A stretch of 64,000 nucleotides of DNA, from contig NZ_FMIB01000002.1 of the NCBI RefSeq assembly GCF_900091475.1, positions 3,348,001 through 3,412,000 on the forward strand, in the 5' to 3' direction. Shown piece after piece: positions 51,260 through 61,808 of the stretch. The number at the start of each line of letters is the position of its first letter. The stretch's first letter is position 1. This DNA is from Micromonospora chersina. GTDB taxonomy: Bacteria; Actinomycetota; Actinomycetes; Mycobacteriales; Micromonosporaceae. The notes below the pieces were generated by a model, which saw only the letters and a program-made list of their open reading frames with translations, made no database searches and was not told the DNA's origin. Position numbers and translations under genes: made by a program.

Positions 51260-52201
51260 TCAGGCCAGGGACCAGGCGATGCCGTCGAGGATGTCGTGTT
51301 CGGAGGCGACCACCGAGGGCATGCCGGCGCGCTCCATGATGACCCGCAGCACCAGCGCCCCCGCGCCGATCACGTCGGCCCGCCCGGGGTGCATCACCGG
51401 GATGGCCAGCCGCTGCTCGCGCGTCCTGCCCAGCAGGTCGGCGGTGACCTCGGCGACCTGGTCGTACGACACCCGGGCGTGGTGGATGCGCTCCGGGTCG
51501 TACTCCTGGAGCCCCTGGGCGATGGCGACAACTGTGGTGACCGACCCGGCGAGCCCGACCAGGGTGGCGGCCTCCCGGCCCGGCACCGCGGTGAGCGCCC
51601 GGTCCACCGCGACCGCGATGTCGGCCTGTGCGGCGGCGACCTCGTCCAGGCCGGGCGGATCGCCGTGCAGGTGACGCTCGGTCATCCGGACGCAGCCGAT
51701 GTCCATGGAGATGGCGGCCTGGACGCCGCCCTCGCGGGTGCCGACCACGAACTCGGTGGAGCCGCCGCCGATGTCGACCACCAGGTACGGCGGTTCGGCG
51801 TCGGCGGGCAGGCCGCGGACGGCGCCGGTGAAGGAGAGCCGGGCCTCCTCGTCACCGGTGACCACCTCGGGCGCCACGCCGAGGGTCTCCTCGACCATGA
51901 CGCGGAAGTCGGCGGCGTTGGACGCGTCGCGGGAGGCGGAGGTGGCGCACATCCGGACCTTCTCGGCGCCCAGCTTCTCGATCTCCGCCGCGTAGTCGGC
52001 GAGCGCGACCCGGGTGCGCTCGATCGCCTCGGGCGCGAGGCGGCCGGTCCGGTCCACGCCCTGGCCCAGCCGGACGATCTCCATCCGGCGGCTCAGGTCG
52101 ACAAGCGGGGCCTGCGGCCCGGCGGACGGGTCGGGCAGGTCGGCGACCAGCAGTCGGATCGAGTTGGTCCCGCAGTCGATGGCGGCCACACGCGTCGTCA
52201 C
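51260..52201 (-). CDS. ppx: Ppx/GppA exopolyphosphatase family protein
   Basis: Hydrolyses terminal phosphate from polyphosphate, or the 5' phosphate of pppGpp. The 313-residue protein has the actin-like ATPase-fold motifs AIDCGTNSIRLLV near the N-terminus, VVDIGGGSTEF (about 137-147) and GLAGSVTT. Its short, two-domain form matches the actinobacterial Ppx proteins next to eno and DUF501 (Rv1026). GTG 52201 is chosen over GTG 52210 because TAGGGT (52214-52209) lies 7 nt upstream and the distal start would fall inside that box. Confidence 0.92.
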   Translation of the reverse strand: MTTRVAAIDCGTNSIRLLVADLPDPSAGPQAPLVDLSRRMEIVRLGQGVDRTGRLAPEAIERTRVALADYAAEIEKLGAEKVRMCATSASRDASNAADFRVMVEETLGVAPEVVTGDEEARLSFTGAVRGLPADAEPPYLVVDIGGGSTEFVVGTREGGVQAAISMDIGCVRMTERHLHGDPPGLDEVAAAQADIAVAVDRALTAVPGREAATLVGLAGSVTTVVAIAQGLQEYDPERIHHARVSYDQVAEVTADLLGRTREQRLAIPVMHPGRADVIGAGALVLRVIMERAGMPSVVASEHDILDGIAWSLA

Positions 52202-52208
52202 GGCTGTC

Positions 52209-52214
52209 ACCCTA
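52209..52214 (-). promoter_or_regulatory. -10 box of ppx (leaderless type)
   Basis: TAGGGT on the minus strand, 7 nt before GTG 52201, with a weak CTCGAC 17 nt further upstream. Confidence 0.55.
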
Positions 52215-52241
52215 CGGCAGCGGGACCGGCCGTCGAGCGGA

Positions 52242-53228
52242 TCAGTCGTCGGCCGTGGGGCAGCCGAGCAGGTGGGCGCCGAGCGGGGTGAGGCGGTGGC
52301 GGACCGCGCCGCCGTCGCGCTCGGTGGTGAGCAGGCCGGCCGCGCGCAGCGCGGTGGCGTGCTCGGAGGCCGTGGAGAGCCCGACCCCGACGCCCCGGGC
52401 CAGCGCCGTGGTGGTGTGCGGGCCCGGCTCGGCGAGGTGGCGCAGCACGGCGGCCCGGGTGGCGCCCAGCACGCCGGCGAGCGGGTCGACCGCCGGGTCG
52501 GTGGCCCGCGCCGGCATCGCGGCGGGGTACACGAGCAGGACCGGCCGGCCCGGTTCGACCAGGACCCGGGGCAGCGGGCCGGCCACCGGCGACGGGAGCA
52601 GCACCATCCCCTCGCCGGTGCCGGTGACCTCGCCGCTCCACCAGCTGCGTATCTCCAGCACGGGTGGCAGCCACCGGATCGCCGGGTGCAGCCCGTCGAA
52701 CAGGCCGGCCAGGCCCCGCCGGGCCAGCCGGTGCGCGGCGTCGGCCAACTGCCGCTGGTGGACGGTGGTCAGGGTGGACCAGTGCGGGGCGAGCACCGCC
52801 CCGAACCAGGTGTCGAGCGCCCGGCCGAACAGGTCGAGCACCTCCGGCTCGGCGGCGGCGAACCCGCGCCGCAGCGGCGTCGCGGCGACGGCGGCGTAGG
52901 CGGCGGCGACCTCCGCCCGGACCCGGCGGGCCGGGGTGGACCGGATCGCCGCGAGACCCGCGGCCACCGAGTCCAGCCCGTCGAACGGGGTGAGGAAGTC
53001 CGGCAGGCGGCCGCGGGCCGGCAGGAGGTGCCGCAGGGACGTGGCGGCGGCGCGGACCCCGCGTACGGAGGTCGCCGCGCCGGCCGCCGCCACGAGTTCG
53101 GGCGCCATGGCCACGGTGGCCGGATCGTGCAGCGCCTGGCAGGCCAGCATGGCGGTGCCGACCGGGTGCAGGCGGTCGACGAACCGTACCCGGCACAGGT
53201 CCGCCGGTCCGAGGTGCAGCCGCAGCAT
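52242..53228 (-). CDS. ArsR-like winged-helix regulator with long N-terminal domain
   Basis: A 328-residue regulator. The DNA-binding ArsR-type winged helix is at the C-terminus (RAAVLRHLAEPGPHTTTALARGVGVGLSTASEHATALRAAGLL, about 255-300). The first 240 residues form a DUF5937-like domain with no Cys metal site, so a metal sensor is unlikely. ATG 53228 lacks a ribosome site and has CAGGCT 6 nt upstream, a weak match to the leaderless pattern. Divergent from the esterase gene, a possible target. Confidence 0.85.
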   Translation of the reverse strand: MLRLHLGPADLCRVRFVDRLHPVGTAMLACQALHDPATVAMAPELVAAAGAATSVRGVRAAATSLRHLLPARGRLPDFLTPFDGLDSVAAGLAAIRSTPARRVRAEVAAAYAAVAATPLRRGFAAAEPEVLDLFGRALDTWFGAVLAPHWSTLTTVHQRQLADAAHRLARRGLAGLFDGLHPAIRWLPPVLEIRSWWSGEVTGTGEGMVLLPSPVAGPLPRVLVEPGRPVLLVYPAAMPARATDPAVDPLAGVLGATRAAVLRHLAEPGPHTTTALARGVGVGLSTASEHATALRAAGLLTTERDGGAVRHRLTPLGAHLLGCPTADD

Positions 53229-53329
53229 GGGAGCAGCCTGCCCGGCTTCGGCGACGACCGAAAGGGTTGACCGGCCCGGGTCCCGGATCCGACGGTGGAG
53301 CCCGGTCGACCCACGGGGGAGGGCGGGAC

Positions 53330-54211
53330 GTGCGGCGGACGATCGCGGTGCTGGTGGGGCTGGTTCTGGCGTTGGCGGGTGGGGCGTGCGGCGGGAAGGG
53401 CGGGACGGCCGCCACGCCGGCGCCCGCCGAACGGCCGGCCGCCGGGGACCACGAGCTGACCCTGCGCCACGACGGTGTGGAACGGCGCTACCTGCTGCAC
53501 GCCCCGCCCGGCTACGACCCGGCGCGCCCCACGGCGCTGGTCATCGCGTTGCACTTCTTCCCCGGCAGCGGGGCCGGGATGCGGGAGCTGACCGGCCTGG
53601 ACGCCCGCGCGGACCGGGAGAACTTCCTGGTGGCCTACCCGGACGGGCGCGACGGCGGCTTCAACGCGCTGATCTGCTGCGGGTCCGCGGACGACGTCGG
53701 CTTCCTCACGACGCTCACCGGCCACCTGGTCGACACCTGGCGGGCCGACCCGGACCGGGTCTTCCTGACCGGCATCTCCAACGGCGGTGACCTCAGCTTC
53801 CGCCTCGCGGTGGAGGCCACCGGCCTGTTCGCGGCGATCGGCGTGGTCAGCGGCGGTTACAGCGGCCCGCTGACCGAGCCGGACAGCTACGTGCCGAAGC
53901 GGCCGGTCTCGGTGATCACCTTCGTGGGCGGGCAGGACCGGTACGCCGGCATCTTCCAGGACGGCCTGCGCACCTGGCAGCGGCGGCTCGGCTGCCGTCC
54001 GGTGGCCGGAGGGAAGCCGGCGGCCCCGGCCGGCCTGAGCCGGGCCGACGCGCGCTGCGCCGACGGCAGCGACGTGACCGTGTGGAGCCTCCCCGGGATG
54101 GGGCACTCCTGGCCGGGCGCCACGACGGGGCAGCTCGCCGCACCGGACGCCGGCGTCTCCGCCACCGACCTGATCTGGGAGTTCTTCGCGGCCCACCCGC
54201 GCCGCACGTGA
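53330..54211 (+). CDS. Exported PHB-depolymerase/feruloyl-esterase-like hydrolase
   Basis: A 293-residue alpha/beta hydrolase with an N-terminal hydrophobic signal ending LAGGAC, possibly lipid-modified. LHFFPGSG forms the oxyanion loop, GISNGGDLSF (about 140-149) carries the nucleophile Ser, and GMGHSWPG the catalytic His, as in LpqC/PHB depolymerase-type esterases. GTG 53330 follows GGGGGAGG. Substrate unknown; esterified plant or polyester material is possible. Confidence 0.88.
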   Translation: MRRTIAVLVGLVLALAGGACGGKGGTAATPAPAERPAAGDHELTLRHDGVERRYLLHAPPGYDPARPTALVIALHFFPGSGAGMRELTGLDARADRENFLVAYPDGRDGGFNALICCGSADDVGFLTTLTGHLVDTWRADPDRVFLTGISNGGDLSFRLAVEATGLFAAIGVVSGGYSGPLTEPDSYVPKRPVSVITFVGGQDRYAGIFQDGLRTWQRRLGCRPVAGGKPAAPAGLSRADARCADGSDVTVWSLPGMGHSWPGATTGQLAAPDAGVSATDLIWEFFAAHPRRT

Positions 54212-54217
54212 GGCGGG

Positions 54218-54730
54218 TCAGAGGCGCAGCAGCATGCGGCTGTTGCCGAGGGTGTTCGGCTTGACCCGTTCCAGGTCGAGGAACTCCGCGACACCCTCGT
54301 CGTAGGAGCGGAGCAACTGCTCGTAGACCGGCTGCGGCACCGGGGCGCCGTCGATCTCGCGGAAGCCGAACGAGCCGAAGAAGCCCGTCTCGAAGGTCAG
54401 CACGAAGATTCGGGCGACGCCCAGCTCGCGGGCCGCGTCGATCAGCTCGCCCACGATCCGGTGCCCGATCTTGTGCCCGCGGCAGGACGGGTCGACGGCC
54501 ACCGTGCGGATCTCGGCCAGGTCCTCCCACATGACGTGCAGCGCGCCGCAGCCGACCACCGTGCCGTCGGCCGTGGCGGCAACCCGGAACTCCTGCACGT
54601 CCTCGTAGAGGGTGACGGTGGCCTTGCTGAGCAGCCGCCGGTCGTCGGTGTAGGTGTCCACCAGCCGCCGGATGCCGCGCACGTCGGCGGTGCGGGCGCG
54701 GCGGACCACGATCTCGTCGGCGGCGGTCAT
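54218..54730 (-). CDS. N-acetyltransferase, short N-acetylglutamate synthase type
   Basis: A 170-residue GNAT protein resembling the stand-alone amino-acid N-acetyltransferase (ArgA-like) of actinobacteria. VRRARTADVRGIRRLVDTY opens the domain, RTVAVDPSCRGHKIGHRIV is the acetyl-CoA loop, and ETGFFGSFGFREID follows. It would make N-acetylglutamate for arginine synthesis. It starts one base after the DUF501 stop; ribosome site GGGGGAG 4 nt upstream. The arginine genes are not in this window. Confidence 0.85.
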   Translation of the reverse strand: MTAADEIVVRRARTADVRGIRRLVDTYTDDRRLLSKATVTLYEDVQEFRVAATADGTVVGCGALHVMWEDLAEIRTVAVDPSCRGHKIGHRIVGELIDAARELGVARIFVLTFETGFFGSFGFREIDGAPVPQPVYEQLLRSYDEGVAEFLDLERVKPNTLGNSRMLLRL

Positions 54731-54731
54731 C

Positions 54732-55289
54732 TCACTCCCCCGCGGGCACGTCCACGCAGGGGCCGGCGGCCCACCACTTCTCCACCAGGGCGAGGGTCTC
54801 GTCGCCGAACGGGTTGACCCCCGGCCCGGCGGCGAGCGCGTGCCCGAGGTGCACGTGCAGGCACTTGACCCGCCCCGGCATGCCGCCGGCCGAGATGCCG
54901 GCGATCTCCGGCACCTGGCCGATCGCCTCCCGGCGGGCCAGGTAGTCCTCGTGCGCGGCCCGGTAGCGGGCGGCCAGCTCCGGGTCCTCGACGAGCCGTT
55001 CGGCCATCTCCTTCATGAGCCCGGCGGACTCCAGCCGGCTGCACGCCGCGGTGGCTCGCGGGCAGGTCAGGTAGAACAGCGTCGGGAACGGGGTGCCGTC
55101 GGCCAGCCGGGGCGTCGTCTCCACCACGTCGGGCAGGCCGCACGGGCACCGGTGGGCCACCGCCCGGGTGCCGCGGGGCGGGCGTCCGAGCTGCGCGGCC
55201 ACCGCGGCCAGGTCGGCCTCGGTGGCCGGCTGGCGCTCCGGCGGGGGTACGGATTCCGCCGCCGGATCCTGCGGTGGTACGACGCTCAA
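54732..55289 (-). CDS. DUF501 family protein
   Basis: A 185-residue soluble protein with several conserved Cys (CPCGLPDV, TCPRATAAC, VKCLHVHLGH), the DUF501 pattern, possibly metal-binding. Function unknown, but it stands between ftsB and ppx in most actinobacteria (Rv1025). TTG 55289 follows a weak GAGAGAGG; no ATG or GTG is better placed. Confidence 0.87.
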   Translation of the reverse strand: MSVVPPQDPAAESVPPPERQPATEADLAAVAAQLGRPPRGTRAVAHRCPCGLPDVVETTPRLADGTPFPTLFYLTCPRATAACSRLESAGLMKEMAERLVEDPELAARYRAAHEDYLARREAIGQVPEIAGISAGGMPGRVKCLHVHLGHALAAGPGVNPFGDETLALVEKWWAAGPCVDVPAGE

Positions 55290-55311
55290 GGGTGCCTCTC
55301 TCGTCTGTCGG

Positions 55312-55947
55312 TCACTTGTCGGGGCGCTCGGCGTTGGCCGCCTGCACGCTCGACCACAGGGTGTCGTACCAGGGATCGGGCGGCTTCGGCGGCCCCTGCT
55401 TCGCGCCCTTGCCGGCGTCCTTGGCGGCCCCGTCCGGGTCGGAGAGCACCACCAGCAGCGTCTCCCCGGGCCGGCCCATGAAGAACCGCTCCCGGGCCTG
55501 CGTCTCGATGTAGGCCGGGTCGTGCCACTTCTCCGCCTCGAGCGTGAGCCGCTCGATCTCCCGGCGCTGGGCGGCCTGGGACGCCTCCATCCGCTCGATG
55601 TCCGTCTGCTGGTCGAGGTAGACCCGGACCGGATAGGTGTACGCCAGGGCGAGCGCGATCAGCACCGCGAAGAGCACGGTGGCGCGCCCGGTGAAGCGCC
55701 GGGGTTGGGGTGCGGTGAGCCGCTTGACCGTGCCACCGGCCGCGGTACGCCGGGCCGCCGCGGGGCGGCTCGCGGAGCGTACCCCCTCGGTGGCGCGGGT
55801 GGCGGCGGGCGACCGGCCGGCGGCGCGCGGCTCGGCGCGGACGCCGGCGTCGCGGGCCGTCGACCGGACCCGGGCCCCGCCCGGCCGGCCGGCCTGACCC
55901 GGCCGACGGGCGGGCCGCTGGCCACCCGGTGTGCGGCGCTGCTGCAT
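55312..55947 (-). CDS. FtsB/DivIC-type septum formation initiator
   Basis: Cell-division protein of the FtsQLB complex type. The 211-residue protein has a 90-residue basic, disordered N-terminus rich in Arg/Ala/Pro, one transmembrane helix (about 90-110) and an extracytoplasmic coiled coil (QQTDIERMEASQAAQRREIE). The conserved FFMGRPGET region follows. ATG 55947 has GGGGAGG about 9 nt upstream. It lies 29 bp after eno, as in mycobacteria (Rv1024). Confidence 0.9.
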   Translation of the reverse strand: MQQRRTPGGQRPARRPGQAGRPGGARVRSTARDAGVRAEPRAAGRSPAATRATEGVRSASRPAAARRTAAGGTVKRLTAPQPRRFTGRATVLFAVLIALALAYTYPVRVYLDQQTDIERMEASQAAQRREIERLTLEAEKWHDPAYIETQARERFFMGRPGETLLVVLSDPDGAAKDAGKGAKQGPPKPPDPWYDTLWSSVQAANAERPDK

Positions 55948-55976
55948 CGTCACACCCCTCCCCCGGAGCTCTCGGC

Positions 55977-57470
<1,494 letters not shown>

Positions 57471-57496
57471 TTAGCGGGCCTCAACCGACAACGGGT

Positions 57497-57526
57497 TTGC
57501 GAGAGCTTGCGTCGATCGACAAGGCT
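57497..57526 (+). promoter_or_regulatory. Possible promoter of the lipoprotein gene
   Basis: TTGCGA (57497-57502), an 18-nt spacer and AAGGCT (57521-57526), then 7 nt to ATG 57534. The -10 deviates at its first base. The rest of the 273-bp gap back to eno (57261-57496) shows no clear feature. Confidence 0.4.
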
Positions 57527-57533
57527 GGGCACC

Positions 57534-58226
57534 ATGCCCGCCGCCTCGACGACTCTCCGCGTGCTCGCCGCCTCGGCCATCGTGTCGCTCTCGGTCACCG
57601 GCTGCCAGGCCCTCGACGACACCGGGGTCGCCCTCGGGCGGGCCGACCTGGTCAACGACCTCGCCGCCCGGATGGACCGGGCGCTGGAGCGGACCTGGGC
57701 CGCCGAATACCAGCTCAGCGGCGGGCGGACCGCCTCCATCGCGCAGACCGAGGAGCCGCTGCGCTCCTCGTACACCTGGCCGGACGGCAAGATCACGGTG
57801 ACCCAGGAGGCGGTGAGCCGGTGCGCGACCGCGGCCGGCCGCACCTCCTGCACGGTGTCGCCGCCGGTGCTGACCGCCGGCAAGCCGTCGGTGATCGTGT
57901 ACGGCGAGGCGCGCGAGCACGGGCTGGTCACCCCGCCGGCGGTGATCCGGCTGCTCACCGAGGCGGCGCTCAACCCCGAAGCGATCATCGAGCAGACCGA
58001 CACCACGCTGGCCGGGCACCACGCCACCTGCGTCGACGTCACCGGAACCGGCGACCACTTCACCGCCTGCGTGACCTCCGAGGGGGTGCTCGGCAGCTTC
58101 ATCGGCACCCTCGACGGCAAGCCGGAGGAGGTCACCCTGAGCCGCTACAGCGACACCGTCGAGTCCGCCGCCTTCGACCTGCCGGCCGGGGCGGCCGTGA
58201 TGGACCGCCGCCGGACCACGTCGTGA
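57534..58226 (+). CDS. Hypothetical lipoprotein
   Basis: A 230-residue lipoprotein: signal sequence ending SVTGC (Cys24), then a mostly beta domain with two Cys pairs likely to form disulfides (SRCATAAGRTSC and HATCVDVTGTGDHFTAC). The pattern resembles actinobacterial LppX/LprG-like or anti-sigma-associated lipoproteins only loosely. Its stop overlaps the nudC start (GTGA). Role unknown. Confidence 0.8.
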   Translation: MPAASTTLRVLAASAIVSLSVTGCQALDDTGVALGRADLVNDLAARMDRALERTWAAEYQLSGGRTASIAQTEEPLRSSYTWPDGKITVTQEAVSRCATAAGRTSCTVSPPVLTAGKPSVIVYGEAREHGLVTPPAVIRLLTEAALNPEAIIEQTDTTLAGHHATCVDVTGTGDHFTACVTSEGVLGSFIGTLDGKPEEVTLSRYSDTVESAAFDLPAGAAVMDRRRTTS

Positions 58227-59128
58227 GCCCTGGCGGCGCCGGACCCCGCACGCCCGGCGACGCCGACGAACCCGTCCGGACGGGCGCGACAGACTCCGGC
58301 CCGGCCCGCTTCCTTCCCGCCGCCGACCACGGCCGGCCGCCGGACCCGGACGACCTGGCCCTCGCGGTGGCCGGGCGGAAGCTGCTCACCGGCGCCGACG
58401 GGCGGCTGCCCCGGATCGGCGACCTGCCCGCCGGGATCGGCTGGGTGCCGGTCGGCACGCTGGACGGGGTGCCCGCCTGGGCCGCCGAGGCCGCCGACCC
58501 CGACGCGCTGCCGGGCCGCTGGCGCGGGTGGCGGAGCCTCGCCGCCGACCTGCCCGAGCCGCACGCCGCCCTGGCCGGGCGGGCGCTCGCCGTGGTCACC
58601 TGGCGGCGTACGCACCGCTGGTGCGGGGCGTGCCGGACCGAACTGACCGACGTGCCCGGCGAGACCGCGCGGCGCTGCCCCGCCTGCGGGCTGACCGGGT
58701 TCCCGCCGCTCTCCGTCGCGGTGCTGGTGGCGATCACCCGTTCCGGTCCGGCCGGCGGGCCCGACGAGCTGCTGCTGGTGCGGCACGCGTACGGGCCGAC
58801 CGACCTGTGGGCGCTGGTCGCCGGCTTCGTCGAGGCGGGCGAGTCGCTGGAGGCGGCCGCCCACCGGGAGGTAGCCGAGGAGGTCGGGCTGGCCATCGCC
58901 CGGCCCACCTACGTGGACAGCCAGCCCTGGGCCATGTCCGGGCCGGGCACCCTGCTCGCCGGCTTCACGGCCACCGTCGCCGACCCGGCGGCCGAGCCGG
59001 TGGTCGACCCGGCGGAACTGACCGAGGCGCGCTGGTTCCCGGTGGACGCGCTGCCCGCCGAGCTGCCCCCGGCGTACTCCCTGTCGCGCTGGCTCGTCGA
59101 CGCGGCCGCCGCCCGCGGGTCCCGCTGA
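58223..59128 (+). CDS. nudC: NADH pyrophosphatase (NudC type)
   Basis: A 301-residue Nudix hydrolase that cleaves NAD(H) and may remove NAD caps from RNA. A four-Cys zinc ribbon (WCGACRTE ... RCPACG) precedes the Nudix domain, whose box GFVEAGESLEAAAHREVAEEVG is complete. The NudC-specific SQPW is present in YVDSQPWAMSGPGTL, but the usual proline-phenylalanine part is changed to AM. The first 50 residues are a disordered extension. GTG 58223 overlaps the lipoprotein stop. It is convergent with the DUF885 gene, 3 bp apart. Confidence 0.9.
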   Translation: MSPGGAGPRTPGDADEPVRTGATDSGPARFLPAADHGRPPDPDDLALAVAGRKLLTGADGRLPRIGDLPAGIGWVPVGTLDGVPAWAAEAADPDALPGRWRGWRSLAADLPEPHAALAGRALAVVTWRRTHRWCGACRTELTDVPGETARRCPACGLTGFPPLSVAVLVAITRSGPAGGPDELLLVRHAYGPTDLWALVAGFVEAGESLEAAAHREVAEEVGLAIARPTYVDSQPWAMSGPGTLLAGFTATVADPAAEPVVDPAELTEARWFPVDALPAELPPAYSLSRWLVDAAAARGSR

Positions 59129-59131
59129 GGG

Positions 59132-60751
59132 TCAGATCCCCAGCAGCGTCCGCAGGTGGCGGGGCGGCGGGCAGTCGTGCGCCAGCATGGCGTCGTGCCA
59201 GTCCCGCACGGACACCCCGTCGGGACGGGCGCGGGCGATGTCGGCCATCTCGCTGTAGCCGACGAAGTAGGTGGAGAGCTGCGTCGAGGTGAGCAGCGCC
59301 CGCCGCCACTTGCCGGCCGCCTCGCCCTCCTCCTGGAAGCCGCGCCCGGTCATCAACGCCATGGCCTCGGACTCGGGCAGGTCCTCGCAGTGCACGAGCT
59401 GGTCGAGCAGCGCGTTGATGGTCATCCGGAGCTGCATCTTGAGCTGCTGGAGCCGGACCGGCAGCCCGCCGAAGCCGAGCCCGGCCATCAGCTCCTCGGT
59501 GTAGACCGCCCAGCCCTCGATGAACACCCCGGACTCGGTGAGCGCGCGGACCCGGGTCGGGCCGGCGTAGCGGCGGGCGTGGGCGAGCTGGAGGAAGTGG
59601 CCCGGCATCGCCTCGTGCACGGTCAGGTTGCGGATCATGTGGTCGTTGTATTCGCGGTAGAACGACTCGACCCGCTGCGCCGGCCAGTCCGCCGGGGTGG
59701 GGGCGATGCAGTAGAAGGTCGGCACGTCGGCCGTCTCCAGCGGGCCGGGCGAGTCGCAGTAGGCCACCGCCACGCCCCGGGCGAACTCCGGCATCTCCTG
59801 GATCACGCACGGGTCGTCGACCAGGCTGATCAGGTCGTGGGCCCGGACCAAGTCGCTCGCCTCGTCGAGGGTGACCGAGGCGAGGTCCACGATGGTGGCG
59901 TCGTCCGGGTGCTCGGCGGCGAGCAGGTCCAGCGCCCGGCGGACCGTCTCGTCGTCGGCCGGGCCGCCGACCAGCTCGACGGCAGCCGCGCGGATCTCCG
60001 CGGTGACCCGGTCGAGGTTGTCCCAGGCGCGGCGCTGCACCTCGGCGGCGCTCAGCTCGGTGTCGAGCGTGTGCCACAGCCGCGCCTCCCAGCGCCGCCG
60101 GCCCAGCCGGGGATCGCGCCCCGGGCCGGCGTCGGCGGCCAGGCCGATGCGCAGCCACGCCACGAACTCCTCCAGCGCCGCGATCGCCGCGGTGGCGGCG
60201 GGCTCGACCCGGTCGTGCAGCGCGGGCGCCTCGGCGAGCAGCCCGGGCACCTCGTCGCGGATCAGCGCCGCCGTGCCGGTGAACTGCCCGACCGCCGTCT
60301 CGGCGTGGATCCGCGGCATGTCGCGCAGCGTCGCGCGCGCGGTCGCCAGCGCGTCGGGTACGGCCGCCAGCCGCCCGGCCAGGGCGGTCAACCGCTCCTC
60401 GACCGGCGCGTACGGGCGGGCCATGAGGGCGTGCAGCAACGGACCCGGGTTGTGCCGCAGCGGGTCCCACTCGTGGCCACGGATCTCGGTGGCCTCGAAC
60501 AGCCCGCGGTCGACCATGCTGCTGAGCAGCGCGTGGTCGACGCGTTCCTCGACGTCGAGCGAGTCGGGGTCGATCTCGGAGAGTGCGTCGGCCGCGTCCT
60601 TGAGCATCGCCTGGTCGGCGGCGAGGGCGTCGGCGGACAGGTCGGGCAGCCGGTCGTCGTACCGGTGGTCACCGGCCGACGTGGCCAGCCCGGGCCGGCT
60701 CTCCAGCAACGCCTCCACGATCCGCTCGGCGAGCGGCACGAACGACTCCAT
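59132..60751 (-). CDS. DUF885 family metallopeptidase-like protein
   Basis: A 539-residue protein of the DUF885 group, related to M32-like zinc peptidases. HEAMPGHF (about residue 378) supplies two His and a Glu, and EGWAVYTEEL (about 410) the third ligand. No signal peptide, so cytoplasmic. Peptidase activity is predicted, substrate unknown. The ATG sits 7 nt after TAGGGT and lacks a ribosome site. Confidence 0.88.
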   Translation of the reverse strand: MESFVPLAERIVEALLESRPGLATSAGDHRYDDRLPDLSADALAADQAMLKDAADALSEIDPDSLDVEERVDHALLSSMVDRGLFEATEIRGHEWDPLRHNPGPLLHALMARPYAPVEERLTALAGRLAAVPDALATARATLRDMPRIHAETAVGQFTGTAALIRDEVPGLLAEAPALHDRVEPAATAAIAALEEFVAWLRIGLAADAGPGRDPRLGRRRWEARLWHTLDTELSAAEVQRRAWDNLDRVTAEIRAAAVELVGGPADDETVRRALDLLAAEHPDDATIVDLASVTLDEASDLVRAHDLISLVDDPCVIQEMPEFARGVAVAYCDSPGPLETADVPTFYCIAPTPADWPAQRVESFYREYNDHMIRNLTVHEAMPGHFLQLAHARRYAGPTRVRALTESGVFIEGWAVYTEELMAGLGFGGLPVRLQQLKMQLRMTINALLDQLVHCEDLPESEAMALMTGRGFQEEGEAAGKWRRALLTSTQLSTYFVGYSEMADIARARPDGVSVRDWHDAMLAHDCPPPRHLRTLLGI

Positions 60752-60758
60752 GCCGACG

Positions 60759-60764
60759 ACCCTA
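60759..60764 (-). promoter_or_regulatory. -10 box of the DUF885 gene (leaderless type)
   Basis: TAGGGT on the minus strand, 7 nt before ATG 60751. Confidence 0.55.
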
Positions 60765-60816
60765 CCGATCTCCGCCGACGTTTCCGGCGTCGCCGACGCG
60801 GGCGGGACCCGTCCGG

Positions 60817-61806
60817 TCAGCCGGCCGCGTCCCCGGCAGCGCGTTCGGCGGCGCGGACGGCCTCCGCGTACGCCAGGGTGGCGCGGCGGAGGGCGGCCTC
60901 CGGGTCGATGCCGGCCTGCCGCGCGGCGGCGACCGTGGCCAGGAGCCCGGCGCCGAGCCGCGCCTCGGGGTCGACCTGGGACTCCGCCAGCGGCGGCGGG
61001 ACGGCCAGGCCGATGCGGCCGGCGCGGTCCAGGATCTTCGCGGCCAGGGCGAGCGCGGGCTGGCTCAACGCGATGCCGTCCAGCACCGACTCGCGGGTCT
61101 TCTCGGCCCGCTTGATCCGCTCCCAGTTCGCCTCGATCTCCTCGATCGAGCCGGCCTGCTCACCGGAGAAGACGTGCGGGTTGCGGCGGACCATCTTGTC
61201 GACCAGGCCGCCGGCCACGTCGTCGACCGTCCAGCGCTTGCCCTCCGGCAGGTCCTCGGCCAACCGGGCGTGCAGCAGCACCTGGAGCAGCACGTCGCCC
61301 AGTTCCTCGCGGAGCGCGTCGGTGTCGTCGGCGCTTATCGCGTCGTACGCCTCGTAGCACTCCTCCAGAAGGAAGCCCGCCAGGCTGCGGTGGGTCTGCG
61401 CCCGCTTCCACGGGTCACCGCCCGGGGAGGCCAGCCGGTCCATCACCTCGACCGCGTCGAGCAGCCGGGCCCCCGGCGGGTCCCAGGAGCCGTACATGAG
61501 CTCCAGCTCGGCGAGGCCCGGTTGGCGCGCCAGCCGCAGCCCCAGCTCGCGGGCGAGCGCCTCGTCGCCGGCCGGGCCGGCCAGCCAGACCGCGCTGCCG
61601 TGCGCCGCCGCCGCGTCGAGCAACGCCTGCGTGGCGCCCTCGGTCACCACGCTGACCTCGGCGCCCGTCGACCGGACCGCCGTGGCCAGCTCGCTCTCCG
61701 CGCCGGCCAGCACCGGCGCGGAGCGTACGACGTCCCAGGCGGCCGCGGTCAGCAGGCCGGCCGGCAGCCGCGGCGAGGTGACCAGCAGGACGATGCGCGC
61801 GGTCAT
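60817..61806 (-). CDS. mazG: Nucleoside triphosphate pyrophosphohydrolase MazG
   Basis: Hydrolyses (d)NTPs, including damaged ones, to the monophosphate and pyrophosphate. The 329-residue protein has an N-terminal 110-residue Rossmann-like extension usual in actinobacterial MazG. The MazG core (about 120-230) has the EECYEAYDA and EELGDVLLQ metal motifs, and a further helical part follows. It begins two bases after the lipoprotein stop, so probably translated from the same message as mfd. Confidence 0.92.
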   Translation of the reverse strand: MTARIVLLVTSPRLPAGLLTAAAWDVVRSAPVLAGAESELATAVRSTGAEVSVVTEGATQALLDAAAAHGSAVWLAGPAGDEALARELGLRLARQPGLAELELMYGSWDPPGARLLDAVEVMDRLASPGGDPWKRAQTHRSLAGFLLEECYEAYDAISADDTDALREELGDVLLQVLLHARLAEDLPEGKRWTVDDVAGGLVDKMVRRNPHVFSGEQAGSIEEIEANWERIKRAEKTRESVLDGIALSQPALALAAKILDRAGRIGLAVPPPLAESQVDPEARLGAGLLATVAAARQAGIDPEAALRRATLAYAEAVRAAERAAGDAAG

Positions 61807-61808
61807 GC